Assembly (NCBI GenBank): GCA_026936325.1
Contig: JAPTHN010000024.1
Location: 2,545,501 to 2,609,500, forward strand
DNA length: 64,000 nt
Direction: 5' to 3'
From: Platynereis dumerilii
Taxonomy: Eukaryota; Annelida; Polychaeta; Phyllodocida; Nereididae
The notes under the pieces were generated by a model, which did not search any database, had not been told where the DNA came from, and saw only the letters and a program-made list of their open reading frames with translations. Within the stretch, counting starts at the first letter, position 1; each line of letters opens with the position of its first letter. Both the position numbers and the translations under genes were made by a program. Shown here in pieces: positions 33,040 through 45,331 of this stretch.

Positions 33040-36015
33040 TGTGTCGCTCAACCTTTCGACCAATACGGAAACTTACACCAACTACCAGGCCATCCTACTC
33101 ATCATCATCACCATCAACACCATCAAGTGCAACTAAAACAACTATTGATTCTTTACCATCTTCCTCCACCGAAAGAACAACAATCTCTTTAGCTTCATTA
33201 CTATCATCCAGTGGCAGGAGAGCCACTACTCGAAGAGCACCTTTAGCCAGTAATAGTCCGAGTGTAACCCCACCTACTAGAATTACATTCCCATTTACTC
33301 CTACATCGAGTAAATCAAGTCCATCCAGTTCAACAACCTCAAGCCCAAGCAAACTGTCATCAAGTTCATTGACAGCTAAGACAGTATCTCCCAATCTGTC
33401 ACAAACAAGAATGATCTCTAATCCATCTCAGTCAACCAGTAGTGAGTCTAAACAAACAACCCCTACTGCCCAAGCTAAAGATCCAACAAGCACACCTCTT
33501 TCCTTTACTACCCCTACACTATCAAGTACTTTAAGTACATCTCCAGGAGCATCAAATAGCTTAGTAACTACCACCCCACCTGGTGTAAGTTTCCCATCAT
33601 CAGCGTCTTCGATCCCCACTAGAATTTCATCTCCCTCATCAAGTTTCTCAAAGACATCCATATCTCCCTCAATATCTGACACACCAAGAGCTGCATCTAC
33701 CACAAATACTGTAAATTCATTACTAGGGGTATCAAATAGCTTTGTAACATCTACCCCACCTGGTGTAAGTTTCCCATCATCAGTGTCTTCGATCCCAACC
33801 AGAATAACATCTCCCTCATCAAGTTCCTCACAGGCATCCACATCTCCCGCACCTTCCGATAAACCAAGAACTGTACCTTCCACTGCTTCATCCTCACCTA
33901 ATCCTACAAGGTTTACTTCATCATCATCTGGCTCTGCATCTAGCACAATGTCATCAAGGTTCATTACTCCATCCTCTCCTGTAATTTCAACTCTTTCACA
34001 ATCTCCTCCCATAACTATAACCCTCACTCCCCGCCCTGCAACAACAAGGCACGCACAGACAGCACAGGAATCATTCACAATCCCAAGTACTGTTTCATCT
34101 TCATCGGCAAGTCTTATGTCTGCATTCGCAACACCTACAACAACCAGTGAAAATCCAGTAATGCTGCCTGAAAAAAACCTAACACCAACACCAATAAATC
34201 CAACCATTTCCACACCAAAAACTGCAGTACCTTCCTCATCTTCAGTTGGGCCTTTTACTGAATTCACCCCAATTCTGAGGTTGACAACTCCAATATCCCC
34301 AATATCAAGTTCAACCCCAAGTACTGCTAGTATAACCACAATTTCTAGTGCATTTCAAACTCCTAGTACAATACCAAGCACCTCTCCAATTCCAAGAAGT
34401 GCTCCAGTTTCAAGCACAACCTCAGGTCCTCCGATGTCTGCAATGACAACCCCAAGTACAGCTACACTTTTGAGTACAACCATTGCATTTGAAACTCCTA
34501 GTACAACACCAAGCACACCAAGTACCTCTCCAAATCCAAGCAGTGTTCCAGTTTCAAGCTCAAAGTCAGACTCACTGATGTCCACCTTGATAACACCTAA
34601 TACAATCCCGCAAGCCAGCACAACCACAATTTCAAGTGCATTTCAAAGTCCCAGTACGATACCAAGCAGCTCTCCAATTCCAGGTAAAAATCCAGTTGTA
34701 AGCACAAACTTGGGTTCTTCGACACCTGCCTTGATTAACCCCAGTTTAACTCCACTTTCAAGTACAACCATTGCATTTGAAACCCCTAGTACAAATTCGC
34801 TACCAAGCACAACCACAATTTCAAGTGCATTTCAAACTCCTAGTACAATCATGAGCACCTCTCCAATTTCAAGCAAAGCACCAACTTTAATTACAAGCCC
34901 AGGTTCTCCAACATCCATCTTTACCACTCCCACTACCACTCAACTTTCAAGTGCCTCACCAATTTCAAGTACGATTTCAATTCCTGCTAAAAACCCAATT
35001 TCAAGTACTACCCCCGTTTCAAGTAGTAATCCAACAACCAGCACAATTCCGACTCCAAGCACCTCCCAAACGTCAAGCATCAGCACTATCATGATTTCTG
35101 CTACAGGTCCAATTGCTGCGAGGACTGCAATAAATACATCACCAAAAACTGCATCCACCACAACTGTATCTCCTGTAACAGTAGTAGCACAAAATCCTAT
35201 ATTAACACAAACAACAACTGTAAATACTCCACCAACAGTCCCATCTTCTCCTAAAAGTTCACCAGGAGCAAACCTACAGACCAGGCTAATAGATGAACCA
35301 TTGAATACTCCAACAATATCAAGGCCTTCTGGTCCAACAACCAGTCCTTTTAACACAGATATGCAGACTCCTACACAAACTCAAACTCCCCAACAAAATC
35401 CAACCAAAATATTGACAAGTCAGATGTCAGAACCTCCAGTGATTACTGTACCATCCACATCCACTCTCACTATTAGCACATCTCAGAGTACTGGCCAAAG
35501 TAAGGCTGGATTTTCAGCTCCTTCTACTTCCAAGGGTAGAACCCCAACTAGCCCCACTGCTGCTACATCACAAACCAATAGTCTCAGCCAAGGTCAGTTT
35601 CTCACACCAACCACCTCTCCACTGCCAATTCTTGTGAATTCACAAACAACATCTAAGAATACAGCACCAACAGTACAAGCCATAGTCAATTTAGCCCCAA
35701 CATCCATAAAGATCTCTAGCACTTCTCTTTCAAATGCACCCCATCAGGATGGTTTTGTAACTCCCCTCACCTCTGCAGCTACCATCCTTTTAAGTTCAAC
35801 CAGAGTGGATCAACAATTTTCAAAAACGCAGACACCTGCCACTGTGGATACATCTACAGAACCAAACAGTGACAAACAAACCATGGGACCAAAAGTTGCC
35901 AAAGACATTGTGACGCTAATCAATAATGTCTTTGTTGAAAAATTAATAATAAAGTAACCTCTTACATCTTCTTTGCCGACCTTGGAACAAAACAAAAACG
36001 GAGGAGACTGTAAAG
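33040..36015 (+). CDS. Giant mucin-like exon L23, interrupted by an in-frame TAA
   Basis: From acceptor aaagatacag the frame reads VCRSTFRPIRK and then about 960 Ser/Thr/Pro-rich residues without a Cys. Repeats include TTTPPGVSFPSS-type blocks 180 bp apart (about 33570 and 33750), ISSAFQTPSTI blocks (about 34340, 34640, 34820) and IAFETPST blocks (about 34485, 34775). TAA at 35955-35957 closes the ORF. The same frame continues LTSSLPTLEQNKNGGDCKG to a phase 1 donor gtattt at 36016 and so supplies the missing second Cys; total length (2976 bp) is a multiple of three. Options: stop gained in this allele, assembly error, a true C-terminus (AATAAA at 35948-35953), or an undetected small intron. 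Reading past 35955 is inference. Confidence 0.7.
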
Positions 36016-37492
36016 GTATTTTTTGACAAATATTTATACCAACAGATGAACTTCAATGTGTCAGTTCTTTGCAGCTTATCCATCATATGCTTTCATTGTG
36101 GCTGACTTTGTATTCAAGGGTTATTTGTTGAAATCTAGAGTCAAGCAGAATCTTTCCTCCTGCTCTTATCAGGCATTACTGCTGTGGTGGTTCATATGTT
36201 GTATCTTTGTTCTCTCATCCTGAATTTCTGATAAAAAACCCCAATGGAAATATCTTCAGTCTCTGGTGTTGTTATGTATCACTGTTGGTGTTACGGATTT
36301 ACTTCTTCGTTGTGTCATATGGGAGACATTGGCAATTTATTGAAATAGGCAGTCTGATTCTTTCGTCATCTTGGGTGGCAGATTCTTAATGAACTCTACT
36401 TCCTTTTATCAGTTGCATCTTCAGTTGTTCATATCACCAAGCTGCTGTCTTGGATGAGAATCGATCGCCTCTTTTGCACTTAGGAATTATATTCATTCAA
36501 TGAACACGCTTATGACCCATTCAGATTTCAACATTCCTTCTCTCAACTGGTGTCATATTGCTGGCCTTGCTTTGCTATTACGAGATTTATATAGATCATC
36601 AAGGTGCCATCTGATATTGCCTGGACTTTAAATTTATGTTCTGTTTTGAATAGGTTATTCATGAATATCGTGAATCTATATAATATTTTATGGAAAAATA
36701 TGCCCAATGTGTAGTCAAACCAAAGTCTCTGTTTATTTATGCACTAAGATTATATGTTTTTGTTTTTCTTTAGTAACCACAATTTTTCTCTTAAGTATTA
36801 TGCACATACGTTTTCACTCTGTTCTACCACATTCGAGGAGATTTGTTTCATATCACATCTATTAAAGATAAGTACACTATTTTACTTTGTTTATTAAGAT
36901 CGAAATATAATTTTTTTGTGGCATGTTTTCATTTTCTCTATCTTTATCAAAATAAATGAAAGATAATATTTATAATGGTAAAGTAAGTTGAGGTACATCT
37001 CAAGATATGGTTTATTCTTCACCTAAGAGATATATAATAATCACTTAAATTTTCTGGGTAAATTATGTACATGTATGTTCCAGGTAACATATTGTCATCA
37101 ACTTTCACTTACTATTTGTCACAGCATGAAATAAAGCTATCAAATAGTAAGAAATGCATGTAATGTAACAAAAAAATAGTGGTTCCCTTATCACTGCAAC
37201 AGTCCCTGTGATAAACACTACTCTATAGATTCAATCTGTCCATGATTAATTTTAATATTATTTTCTCGAACATTTTAGATTTGAAGCATTGTCAGCTTTC
37301 CTCTCAGTTACAACTACATTTCTGGAAAAAAACATCTTGTTCCTACTCATAGGGACTGCAGTTGTAGAATCAAAGATTCATAGAGATATTTTTTGTATTG
37401 TTCATTTGTAGTTTCATTGATCACTATTTTGTTGTTATAAAACTGTTGTAATTATTGATGTCATTAATATTTGTTATAATATCACCATACAG
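36016..37492 (+). other. Intron or intergenic gap
   Basis: 1.48 kb, T-rich, without FN2-like sequence. If the TAA at 35955 is a real end, a 3' UTR and the start of a second gene would have to lie here. I see no convincing signal-peptide exon with a phase 1 donor. Confidence 0.5.
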
Positions 37493-37687
37493 CCACAGCA
37501 TGTGATGCTAATCCCAACTGCACAACAGTCACGGTGGATGGCACAGCCGGAGGAGCAAATTGCTTCTTCCCTTTCTTATACAACGGACTAACATACACAG
37601 GATGCATAACCTTAGACAATAAGAATGTCCCATGGTGTGCTACTACGTACAACTATCCTGTCAACAAACTGTGGGGAAATTGTGCTG
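37493..37687 (+). CDS. Exon FN2-30 with fused linker
   Basis: 65 codons. Linker ATACDANPNC, then GTAGGANCFFPFLYNG, C2 in YTGC, NVPWCATTYNYPVN, LWGNC. Acceptor atcaccatacag, donor gttggt (weak). Confidence 0.92.
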
Positions 37688-38096
37688 GTTGGTGTTGCCT
37701 TTATCATAAGTATGAGTTCAAAAATTGTTGATGTTCCTATCAGGCTTCGTAACAATCAACATGTTTATCAGATGTAGTACTGGTCAACTGATCTTCCTAT
37801 ATATGTTTTCAAGTAGTTATGTCAGTAATATAAGACAAATTTTATTTTAAAATATTGGTCACTTATTTTTTTTGACATCCAGCTATGGAAATGTTCAACC
37901 AAAGTCTATCATGGATGTCTGGAATTTTTTTTTTTACCTTGACAGTTACAAATTGAAAAATAAGGGAATTTCAGGCAAAACTTCTCTCATATAATGCAAC
38001 AAGTAAATTTTACAATCCAGAAAATTATACCCAACAGGTATTTGACTTTACTATTACCATTACGAAGTATTAAAGCATTTAATATTTCAATTTTAG
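37688..38096 (+). other. Intron
   Basis: 409 bp. Nothing recognised. Confidence 0.6.
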
Positions 38097-38303
38097 CAAC
38101 AACCTGCACTGGCCTCACAACAAATGCTATCTACTGTTTCACCAAAACTGTGAGAGGGAATTCTAATGGTGCAAACTGTGTGTTCCCGTTTACTTACAAA
38201 AGTCGCCAGTACTTTTTTTGCACAGTGATTGACAATAGAGGTATCCCTTGGTGTGCAACAACTAATAATTATGACGCTGATGGACGCTGGGGCGCATGCG
38301 GTG
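38097..38303 (+). CDS. Exon FN2-31 with fused linker
   Basis: 69 codons. ATTCTGLTTNAIYC, RGNSNGANCVFPFTYKS, C2 in YFFC, GIPWCATTNNYDAD, RWGACGG. The Gly after the aromatic pair is Ser. Acceptor caattttag, donor gtactg. Confidence 0.92.
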
Positions 38304-38733
38304 GTACTGTCCTTTTTAGTTTTTCTAATTTTTTTATACAGACCTTAGCCTACTGCTGGGTCAAAATTCAATCCCTGTATCAGATTTTAAGCAATGCGGC
38401 TGCCTCATATGCATGTCAACTTCTTCACAATTGTAAAGAAAGTTTTCATAATTAAAAAGCATGTTATTTTTCAATGTAACAAATCCGTCCATTGTAGTTG
38501 AACACAGCATGTACATAACACAAAACATAACATTGCAAGTTGTTCACATGTCATTAATGTAATTGTCAGTAGTTCCGTCACTAGTATGTCAGTTGAAGTG
38601 TATCACTAAATTTATGTTTCACAACAGCATAATGTTACACATGAAACATCAGCTCTGGCGGTGATCTGGTATGAAACTTCTAAATATTAAACATGTATGA
38701 CATTGTATGTAATACTGTTGCTACTATTTTTAG
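38304..38733 (+). other. Intron
   Basis: 430 bp. Its last 37 bases can be read in frame as Met plus LYVILLLLFL, signal-peptide-like, but they are also a normal pyrimidine-rich acceptor. Confidence 0.55.
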
Positions 38734-38958
38734 AAACTACCTGCACTGCGCAGACCACAACACCAGCAATAAGTACAACCAATACACCGTGCACCACATA
38801 CACGTCAGGTGGTACGGCTCAGGGAGCTTTCTGTGTCTTCCCATTTCTGTACAATGGAGTGGAATACACTGACTGTGTGACCTTTTTCAACAATGGTACT
38901 CGTTGGTGTGCTACATCTTATAACTACAATGAAGACCGTGCTTGGGGAAACTGTGCAG
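38734..38958 (+). CDS. Exon FN2-32 with fused linker
   Basis: 75 codons. ETTCTAQTTTPAISTTNTPC, GTAQGAFCVFPFLYNG, C2 in YTDC, GTRWCATSYNYNED, AWGNC. Acceptor ctactatttttag, donor gtaaaa. Confidence 0.93.
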
Positions 38959-39265
38959 GTAAAATTCCTTTCCTCATTTCATTGAGTTAACAGCAAACCA
39001 TAAATTAAACTTGAAGATAACTCGCCAGTGAATGAAATTGTAAGATTTTAGTTATTTCAGCAAATTATTTACATTTCTGATAATCCTGTCTGAAGTTTTT
39101 TGCTAAATTACATATGCAGAGTGCAACTTTTATAATATCTACAACTTGGTTTGAAACAAGAAGTTTGGGTCCCAAATCTGTCAAAACTGTGGTTTCATTG
39201 ATTAAAGAAGAATCAATTTATAAGAGACACAGAATAACGCTTATTTCTGTTACTTGACATTTCAG

Positions 39266-39478
39266 GCACAGTTTGCGACACATCGATCGCACCCACCATA
39301 CCCGCAACACCTTGCTTGACATACACCACAGGAGGTACTGGCAATGGAGCCAACTGCGTCTTTCCATTTTTGTACAGAGGCGTCCAGATCTACAATTGCA
39401 CAAACATCAACAGTAACACCTACTGGTGTGCAACCACCTATGACTACAGCACGGACTTCAAATGGGGAAACTGTGCTG
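39266..39478 (+). CDS. Exon FN2-33 with fused linker
   Basis: 71 codons. GTVCDTSIAPTIPATPC, GTGNGANCVFPFLYRG, C2 in YNC (one residue shorter than usual), NTYWCATTYDYSTD, KWGNC. Acceptor cttgacatttcag, donor gtaagt. Confidence 0.92.
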
Positions 39479-39903
39479 GTAAGTGATATTCCATATAAAA
39501 CATTTTCTTAACAACATTACCTGATTTCTTACTTCTGAGGACCCAGTGGTCCGGGCGCAATAGACAAAGCTGCAGATGAAACTCAAGGACTTTTTTTGAT
39601 GGAACCGTTATAGAGTAACCAACTCAAGGAGAACTATAAACAAACTTGAAATTGTAAAAACTATTTCAATAATTTTTGCTACAATTACTTTATTCATAAA
39701 TATAAAGGACAAGTTCTGTTTCAAATTAAATCAATTTAAGTTCAGTTATAATTCACAAATTTGGTAAGCGGTCATCACATAATATTACCCCAGAAACAAT
39801 TTGTATGCATATACATAAAGACATTTGAATGACACATCAAAATGCAGGTGCATCAGGATTACTCAAAGAATGTTCATTGAACACATAGTTTATTATGATT
39901 CAG
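39479..39903 (+). other. Intron
   Basis: 425 bp, AT-rich. Nothing recognised. Confidence 0.6.
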
Positions 39904-40119
39904 GAACAGCCTGTGACAAGACAGAGCCGCCTACAACCCAGCCTGTCCCATGCAGAACATTCACAGTAGGTGGAAATGCAAATGGTGCAAGTTGCGAATT
40001 TCCTTTTGACTACTACGGAAAAGATACATATGAATGCATCACTACAAACAATGATGGAAAACCATGGTGTGCTACAACATATGACTACACCAAAGACTAC
40101 ATCTGGGGAATATGTGCAG
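39904..40119 (+). CDS. Exon FN2-34 with fused linker
   Basis: 72 codons. GTACDKTEPPTTQPVPC, GNANGASCEFPFDYYG, KDTYECIT, PWCATTYDYTKDYIWG, then ICAG. First of the closely similar KDTYECIT copies. Donor gtacat; TGCATG begins 26 nt after the exon. Confidence 0.94.
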
Positions 40120-40852
40120 GTACATTCACACAAATGATATACCATGCATGAATGCAGCATGACTTACCTTTAAACTTCAATGGTTATTTGACACAAGTCA
40201 CATCATGATCGAAGCTTCACATTCAATGAGAGAATGGCATATAAGTCACAACATGATTAAATCTTCATATTTGATGGGAGAATGGCAAGTTTGAGTAAGT
40301 CACAACATGATCAAATTTTCACATTTTATGGGAGAATGGCAAGTTTGAATAAGTCACAGCATGATTGAATCTTCAGATTTCATAAGTTTGAAAGTTCGAA
40401 AGTTGACACCAAAATTAACAAAGCTCTACAGAGCCAACATTAGCTTTTCCAAAAATCACCACACAAATACTAACTAGCTATATAATGAAAAATAAATAAT
40501 TGGATAACTACATTGAATATCTTGCTATGGATATCACATAGGAGTGTGGTCATTGCTTCTGGATTGAGCTATCACTGATATCATTTCATCACATTACTAT
40601 CTGGAATACTGCATGGAATCATATTGAATGACAACATTTGGAATAACCTCATCACACTAATGTTTGAAGGACAAACCTTTTGGAAAAATCACTGCATTAT
40701 AGATCAAAAACCACAATTCCAATGTGGTCACAAAGGATGATTTCATAAGAATCACTGCAAAACAAATTTGAGATTTTTATCACATAACATATCCTAAACA
40801 ATACAATAACATCAATTATATTTATATTCATTATTTGAATTTGAACCACCAG
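40120..40852 (+). other. Intron
   Basis: 733 bp, A-rich on this strand. The first part carries TGCATG at 40145-40150 and a tandem repeat listed below; the rest shows nothing. Confidence 0.6.
40197..40400. repeat. Minisatellite, about 54-bp unit, about 3.7 copies
   Basis: gtcacaacatgat...cttcacatttgatgggagaatggcaagtttgaataa recurs with starts near 40197, 40245, 40299 and 40353. The first unit is shorter (48 bp). No coding frame. Confidence 0.8.
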
Positions 40853-41068
40853 CTACTGCCTGTGATCCCACTGAGCCATTGACAACCCAAGATGTTCCAT
40901 GTGAGACTTACACAGAGGGAGGAAACTCAAATGGAGCAATTTGTAAATTTCCGTTTGACTTCTATGGAAGAGATACTTACGAATGCATCACTGATAACAA
41001 TGATGGCATCCCATGGTGTGCAACTACCTATGACTACACTAAAGACTACATATGGGGCAACTGTGCAG
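40853..41068 (+). CDS. Exon FN2-35 with fused linker
   Basis: 72 codons. ATACDPTEPLTTQDVPC, GNSNGAICKFPFDFYG, RDTYECIT, IPWCATTYDYTKDYIWGNC. Acceptor ttgaaccaccag, donor gtataa; TGCATG starts 7 nt after the exon. Confidence 0.94.
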
Positions 41069-41536
41069 GTATAATGCATGCAAATAGATGTAGATTAATA
41101 GAGCATGCATTCTACTTCAACAGATTACAGTCTTTGTTGAACAGTATCATACTATTACAATTCAGAAGCATGGAAATTGATACATGGCAAGAGTGTCTGC
41201 AAATATGATAACATTCACATTGGACAGATCACTGACATTGTTAATGTAGGGTAATTGGTAATAGAATGATTGATATTTAAATTGTTTGCAATTTGTGCTG
41301 TGAGGTTGTTTCCATAAAAATGCACATTATAATTGGCTTTAAAAACTAAATGACAATATAGACTTTTACAATTAAAGGGGTGCAAAAATTGATCACATTC
41401 TCACTCTATGAAGTCATGGTAACAATGTAATATCACTATCATATCAATTTTAAACTCTTGATATAGTTTCGAAGTTCAATAATGCAACATGCCACTGTTT
41501 ATCAGCTAATTTCAAATGATTGTAATTCATTATTAG
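41069..41536 (+). other. Intron
   Basis: 468 bp. Nothing beyond the TGCATG near the donor. Confidence 0.6.
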
Positions 41537-41752
41537 AAACAAAGTGCACTCCCAAAGAACCACCCACAACCCAACCATTGCCATGTGAAACATACACCAT
41601 TGGTGGAAATGCCAATGGGGCAAGCTGCAAGTTCCCATTCGACTTCTACGGAGTAGATAAATATGAATGCATCACAGACAATAATGATGGAAAGCCATGG
41701 TGTGCAACTACCTATGACTACACTAAGGACTACATATGGGGAAACTGTGCAG
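41537..41752 (+). CDS. Exon FN2-36 with fused linker
   Basis: 72 codons. ETKCTPKEPPTTQPLPC, GNANGASCKFPFDFYG, VDKYECIT, KPWCATTYDYTKDYIWGNC. Donor gtacta; gcatg 11 nt on, full TGCATG only at about +166. Confidence 0.94.
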
Positions 41753-42061
41753 GTACTACACGCATGAGTACGGTGTTGAATCACAAATTAGTCATTTGGA
41801 TCACTGCTAATTATAAACCTCATTTTATGAAACGTCAAAAGAATAGATGCAAAACATGATGTTATATAATTGCGAGAGTTTTGGAGGTCTCTCATTGACA
41901 TATTGCTGCTTACATAATGCATGGGTTGAGTTTGAAGAATATAAAACTTTCCATTGCATTAAGGTCAGAGCGATAAATTTCATATGCTAAACTCCAACAG
42001 ATGCACTGCAAATTTTATGCATTGTCTCATAATGATGACCTTTCATTTCTTCCTACCCCAG

Positions 42062-42280
42062 CGACCGCCTGTGACCCCACAGAGCCTCCCACGACCTTTC
42101 CTGTTCCCTGTAAAACATTCACATACGGTGGGAGTGCAGAAGAAGGTGCAGCCTGTGTATTTCCATTCAATTATGAAGGCAGAGATGTCTATGAGTGCAT
42201 AGCTGTTAATAATGACGGTCTACTGTGGTGTGCTACGACATACAACTATATGATCGACTACCTATGGGGCAACTGTGGAG
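42062..42280 (+). CDS. Exon FN2-37 with fused linker
   Basis: 73 codons. ATACDPTEPPTTFPVPC, GSAEEGAACVFPFNYEG, RDVYEC, LLWCATTYNYMIDYLWGNC. It is the most diverged copy in this cluster and has one extra residue. Donor gtattt; TGCATG at 42288 and 42308. Confidence 0.94.
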
Positions 42281-42679
42281 GTATTTTTGCATGCAAAGAC
42301 ACAATATTGCATGCAAATGATGAAATATTGTTGTCGTCGAGATACATGTACTGTATATCTACAATTCACAAAGTTAAAACAGATTTATACGGGGCCATAT
42401 GATAAAATATTAACTTATATTAATTTATCAATGGTCCAGGTGGTATTGGTAAGACCTCATCGATAAGTAATGGTTAGATGAATCCAACAAAGATCAACAT
42501 GACTGGTTCAACTTATGACCATACTGTTAGAAAACAAATGTTCAACATTATTATTAAATATATAAATAGATCCATCACAGGGCATATCTATATATATAAA
42601 TTCAGCATATGAGGGAGATTCTGGAAAATTTGTTGTGACTTGCTATTACCACATTATTCTAACAAAAATTTCTGAATAG
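42281..42679 (+). other. Intron
   Basis: 399 bp. Two TGCATG copies close to the donor; otherwise nothing. Confidence 0.6.
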
Positions 42680-42895
42680 CCACAGCCTGTGATCCCACTG
42701 AGCCCCCAACAACCCAGCCTGTCCCTTGCAAAACATACACATCTGGAGGAAATGCAAATGGAGCAACTTGCAAATTTCCTTTTGACTTCTACGGAAGAGA
42801 TACATATGAGTGTATCACTGATAACAATGATGGCATCTTGTGGTGTGCAACTACATATGACTACACCAACGACTACATATGGGGAAACTGTGCAG
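42680..42895 (+). CDS. Exon FN2-38 with fused linker
   Basis: 72 codons. ATACDPTEPPTTQPVPC, GNANGATCKFPFDFYG, RDTYECIT, ILWCATTYDYTNDYIWGNC. Very close to FN2-35. Acceptor atttctgaatag (weak pyrimidine tract), donor gtacaa; TGCATG at 42937. Confidence 0.94.
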
Positions 42896-43309
42896 GTACA
42901 AACTTTGTTGGACTTCACACGGATCACACCTTCAATTGCATGGATCACTAATAATGAATTCACATAAAAAGGATGATAAGTAAATTTATCCTTAGCAATT
43001 GAATGGGTTCAGCCTTCTGTTTGATGTAAAACATGACCAAATAGAGATATTGGGGACTGTAATCAAATAAACTGACCAATTTAGGTATGTGCATGGACTA
43101 CTGATAATCAAACCAAATAAACGATGGATATCGAAGTTAAAACAGTTTACGCACTCATGAAACTGTTGATGTCATATAGCATTTTGTAATCAGTTATGTG
43201 TAATAATGATGGATATCAAAACTAAAACAGAATTTACACATGCATTAAACTGTGAATGTCATTTCGCATTATTACGTAGTAATACATTTATCGCAACAAA
43301 TACTTATAG
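42896..43309 (+). other. Intron
   Basis: 414 bp. A gatggatatc-aa-act-aaaacag phrase occurs twice (about 43122 and 43209), a diverged direct repeat of about 87 bp. Confidence 0.55.
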
Positions 43310-43522
43310 GCACCGTATGCGAAGAAGAAGAGAAAACAACACAGCCTGTGCCTTGTGAAACATTCACAACTGGTGGCAATGCCAAGGGTGCAGTCTGTCT
43401 GTTTCCATTCAAATATTATGGAAGAGACACATATGAATGCATCACGAATAATAACAATGGAGTCCCATGGTGTGCCACTACATATGACTACAACACTGAC
43501 TACATATGGGGAAATTGTGCAG
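43310..43522 (+). CDS. Exon FN2-39 with fused linker
   Basis: 71 codons. GTVCEEEEKTTQPVPC, GNAKGAVCLFPFKYYG, RDTYECIT, VPWCATTYDYNTDYIWGNC. First of the copies whose linker starts with an acidic CE run. Donor gtacat. Confidence 0.94.
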
Positions 43523-43955
43523 GTACATACAACAACTACCAGTGTTACTGTGTTGTAATTAGATTATAAGCCAATGTTGGCTTTAGTTTCAATTCACAAT
43601 TTCAATTAGCTAAACAGTCACTTCGGGCTAAAGATGACCAGTGCTGTCTGTGCATGCAGTTACATATTGGACATATGACAGAGAAAAATAATGTGTATAA
43701 ATGGCAAAGTGAAAAAAACATCAAGCTTAAATCATATCCGGCGCTCCACAGAGAAGAAGATGAATATGAATGTACCACAGATATTGCATGAATCAATTGA
43801 AAGTTTCAATTTGAAACTTAAGAAAGCTGCTTCTTTCCAAGAAGAAAACCCGCCACTCTATACGGCATGTTGTTAAATCTCACAAAAACCGCATGCTTGT
43901 ATCTCATCTCATTATCGAAACACTTCAGAAAAAATATTCAATTCATTCGTACCAG
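43523..43955 (+). other. Intron
   Basis: 433 bp. TGCATG at 43651; nothing else recognised. Confidence 0.6.
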
Positions 43956-44168
43956 GTACAAAATGCCAAACGGAAGAAGCAACTACACACCCCATTCCAT
44001 GTGAAACATACACCACAGGCGGAAATGCAGAGGGCGCCAGTTGTCTATTTCCATTTGATTACTATGGAAAAGATACATATGAATGCATCACAGACAACAA
44101 TGATGGCATCCCATGGTGTGCAACTACTTATGACTACAAGAATGACTACAAATGGGGCAACTGTGCAG
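43956..44168 (+). CDS. Exon FN2-40 with fused linker
   Basis: 71 codons. GTKCQTEEATTHPIPC, GNAEGASCLFPFDYYG, KDTYECIT, IPWCATTYDYKNDYKWGNC. Donor gtattt; TGCATG 6 nt after the exon. Confidence 0.94.
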
Positions 44169-44403
44169 GTATTTGCATGAAATGGACATGATCACGTTGT
44201 AAAAAGGTTTCATGCTTAGGATCACGTTACAATGCGGAAATATATTCCCTAGACCCTAATATTTTATTTGTCTATGGCAATCATACCGACTCTTTGGTGT
44301 AAGATCTATTCATTAAGATATAAGGAAGCATCCTCTATATTTCAAGTCACAACTTCACCTTCTACCAGTACATAATGAAATATCTTAAAATATGATTACG
44401 CAG

Positions 44404-44616
44404 GCACCAAATGTGAGGAAGTGGAAACTACAACCCACCCAATACCATGTGAGACAAAAACAACAGGAGGAAATGCCAACGGTGCCAGATGTGTGTTCCC
44501 ATTCAACTATTATGGGAAATCCACTTATGAATGCATCACTGAAAACAATGACGGAGTGCTGTGGTGTGCAACTACCTACAATTACCCTGTTGACTACAAA
44601 TGGGGAAACTGTGATG
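44404..44616 (+). CDS. Exon FN2-41 with fused linker
   Basis: 71 codons. GTKCEEVETTTHPIPC, GNANGARCVFPFNYYG, KSTYECIT, VLWCATTYNYPVDYKWGNC. Acceptor atgattacgcag, donor gtacct. Confidence 0.94.
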
Positions 44617-44964
44617 GTACCTCAATTCATATGCATCCCAATCACTTATTAATATTTTCAAATCACCAAATTTTATAAGATTAGATTTTTTCATAACGGT
44701 ATTGCAAATCATCAACTTTTTATCATTTATGGATACTTCTAGTGATGCTAAAATCTGCATGAAAATGAAAGGCATGGGCAACAGAGAAGCCGCAAAGAAA
44801 ATACTGAACAATATTGCGAAATAATATGCCTATCTTGAATACAAATTTTAGAACTTCAACATATTTTTCACACATAATAAAATATGATCACCAAAAGTTT
44901 GAAACCAAAACACCGCATGTAAAAATGTATGGAGAACATGACCTGTGTTGCATTGTGTTACCAG
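44617..44964 (+). other. Intron
   Basis: 348 bp. Nothing recognised. Confidence 0.6.
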
Positions 44965-45177
44965 GCACAATATGTGAGGAAGAGGAGGTCACGACCCAAC
45001 CGGTACCATGTGAGACTCTCACAACTGGCGGAAATTCAAATGGAGCAACTTGCAGATTTCCATTTGACTACTATGGAAAAGATACATATGAGTGCATCAC
45101 TGACAACAATGATGGCATCCTATGGTGTGCAACTACTTACGACTATGTCAACGACTACAAGTGGGGCAATTGTGCAG
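44965..45177 (+). CDS. Exon FN2-42 with fused linker
   Basis: 71 codons. GTICEEEEVTTQPVPC, GNSNGATCRFPFDYYG, KDTYECIT, ILWCATTYDYVNDYKWGNC. Acceptor attgtgttaccag, donor gtactt; TGCATG at 45211. The intron that follows is only 154 bp. Confidence 0.94.
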
Positions 45178-45331
45178 GTACTTACAGCATGCAAAATGAA
45201 TTTGCAGACATGCATGCTCATGGTTAAGAATTTCAGAATACTCGTGATCACTTTCAACAGCATTGTCACCAGGAAAATTATAATCAACTTAAGTTACATT
45301 ATGATTATACCAACAAATTATGTGTTCCTAG

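Noticed and set aside
33428-34339. Antisense 303-aa ORF
   Set aside because: Shadow of the second mucin exon, for the same reason.
36207-36389. 60-aa ORF with a hydrophobic centre as possible first exon of a second gene
   Set aside because: The hydrophobic stretch is not N-terminal and no phase 1 donor follows.
38697-38733. MTLYVILLLLFL start before FN2-32
   Set aside because: Looks like a good signal peptide, but the last bases are an acceptor and the exon from 38734 begins with the usual linker.
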